The notes under the pieces were generated by a model. It saw only the letters and a program-made list of their open reading frames with translations, was not told the DNA's origin and did no database searches. A stretch of 64,000 bases of DNA. Origin: Silurus meridionalis (taxonomy: Eukaryota > Chordata > Actinopteri > Siluriformes > Siluridae). Every line of letters begins with the position of its first letter. Within the stretch, counting starts at the first letter, position 1. Location: the NCBI RefSeq assembly GCF_014805685.1, contig NC_060892.1, forward strand, positions 12,356,990-12,420,989. The letters are read 5' to 3'. Positions 62,691-64,000 of this stretch are shown piece after piece. The translations under genes were made by a program, and so were the position numbers.

Positions 62691-63029
62691 TAGTAATGTA
62701 TCTTTTAATCTCCAGAGTTTTTAAATTAAATATGTTACAAGAAAACATCTGAGGGAACACCAACAGCCAGGCCACAGACACTATTCACATAAATCACACC
62801 TTTTCCTGTTCTTTAGTTTGATGTAAACTTTAACTGAAGCTCTTGACCTGCATCTGCATGACTTTATGGATAGCACTGCCACCACATGATTGGCTGATTG
62901 GATAACTGCATGAATATGCAGGAGTTCTTGGCTGGTGAGGGTAAATCATATTAGCAATAGTCATTCTAATTTCACAGAATTATGTACAAGCGTTATTACA
63001 AATGATCAGTAAAATCCTGAGACAGGAAG

Positions 63030-63228
63030 TAATGAGGTAGATTTTTCTGGTATCAGTACTTTACTGCACTATTTATTTTTTGGATAACCTTTTATGTTTA
63101 CTCATAAAATTTTTGCACAAATATATGTACATTCTACTTCTTACATTTTCAAAACAGGCTCGTTAATTTGAGTGTCTGTACTTCTACATGAGTGAAGGAT
63201 GTGTGTACTTTTGCCATGCCTGGTAAAA
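63030..63228 (-). repeat. Dispersed repeat, copy C (vat1l intron)
   Basis: Reverse-orientation, shorter copy of the family at 1780-2135 and 7430-8025. Shared pieces include tttctggtatcagtac and acattttcaaaa, and the end piece gtgtgtacttttgcca. Confidence 0.7.
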
Positions 63229-64000
63229 TCACTAAATTCACTACAATATGGTGTGTTTTCATATAATCAATATTCTCAAAAATATTTCAATAGCATCAGT
63301 AAGAAGGACTTTAACAAATGTGCCTCATGTTAACCATTAATATTAAGCCAATGCACATTTATCCAATGAACAAAGAAGTCACATGTGTCGAGATTTTCGA
63401 CAGTTTGCATTAGCACAGTGCTCATCTAAACCTCTTGCTCTCAGACAAATCCTGAGTGCACAGTGCTCATTATACCAGGTCATCAGACTCCGCCATCAGA
63501 GCAGCTCCCAGGTTAGCATGGCAACTGATGCGGTTGCTAAAAAGCACGGCCACGTAGCTGTCGCTGACGTGGAGCTTCACAGCAGGATCGTGACAAGCTG
63601 AATCACATGCTTTTCAGAAATGGCCCCCTAAGCCAAACGAACCAGTGCAAGATTGAGGGTAATGCCACACATGCAGCACATATGACAAAAATTTTCTTGC
63701 CTTTGCAATTACGACTTATTACAAATGTGTAAGAACGATCAATTAATCCTTTTGAAAGCCCTCGAAGAGAAATACAAGAGGCTGACGTCTTCTACACAGT
63801 TGAACAGAAAAAAAGACCACAGTGATACTAATGTTCTATTTAGCATCCAGATAGAAGACATCTTCCTTCACCCCACAGAGAGGGGAAAAAAGAACAGTAT
63901 CTGGACTGCAGATAGGTAATGAGATCCCAGGCTCTCTTGCTGAGCACAATACTGTCTCCACTTCGACTGCCACCTTAGGCCACATTCTTATTTCTCACTT

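Noticed and set aside
63383..63601. Possible upstream vat1l exon in GC-richer DNA near the right edge
   Set aside because: Neither strand translates to any part of the VAT1L protein, and no paired splice sites fit.

Overview
This is a 64 kb piece of vertebrate nuclear DNA, almost certainly from a teleost fish. It is AT-rich and has long (AT)n, (GATA)n and (AC)n arrays. Its genes are split into many small exons with GT-AG introns, and it carries remnants of fish-type Tc1, hAT-like and non-LTR elements. Several repeats, such as the Tc1 family with the 'cataacattatgacca'-like end and the (GATA)n-tailed LINE end, suggest an otophysan such as a catfish, but the species cannot be proved from sequence alone.

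Four protein genes are recognised, and every splice junction was read by hand. (1) dkk3 (+, coding 6506-14457, 7 exons, 292 aa) is a secreted Dickkopf-family glycoprotein. (2) usp47 (-, coding 41248-17353, 29 exons, 4068 nt, 1355 aa plus stop) is a ubiquitin-specific protease with complete Cys and His boxes. It converges on dkk3 tail to tail. (3) clec3a (-, coding 48603-46099, 3 exons, 186 aa) is a tetranectin-like C-type lectin. (4) vat1l (-, partial) shows only its last two coding exons, at 55544-55461 and 54551-54453. The rest lies beyond the right edge.

Layout: 1-6.4 kb is upstream of dkk3 and holds repeats, a CpG-rich patch at 3.4-3.66 kb and a strong inverted repeat. 6.5-15 kb is dkk3. 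15-17.35 kb is the shared 3' space. 17.35-41.6 kb is usp47 and its bidirectionally open CpG-containing promoter. 41.8-45.3 kb is a nest of transposon fragments. 46.1-48.65 kb is clec3a. 48.9-51.3 kb holds a dead Tc1 transposon followed by a dead LINE. 54.4-64 kb is the vat1l 3' end and a long intron.

The genes do not form a pathway. The interest is in arrangement: dkk3-usp47 are neighbours on human 11p15.3 and vat1l-clec3a on human 16q23.1, so the window joins two synteny blocks, with the transposon nest at the join. The usp47 introns have been enlarged by small non-autonomous DNA transposons, in one case 14 nt from a 5' splice site. No novel system (defence, biosynthetic or otherwise) was found, and most of the window is ordinary intronic and intergenic fish DNA.
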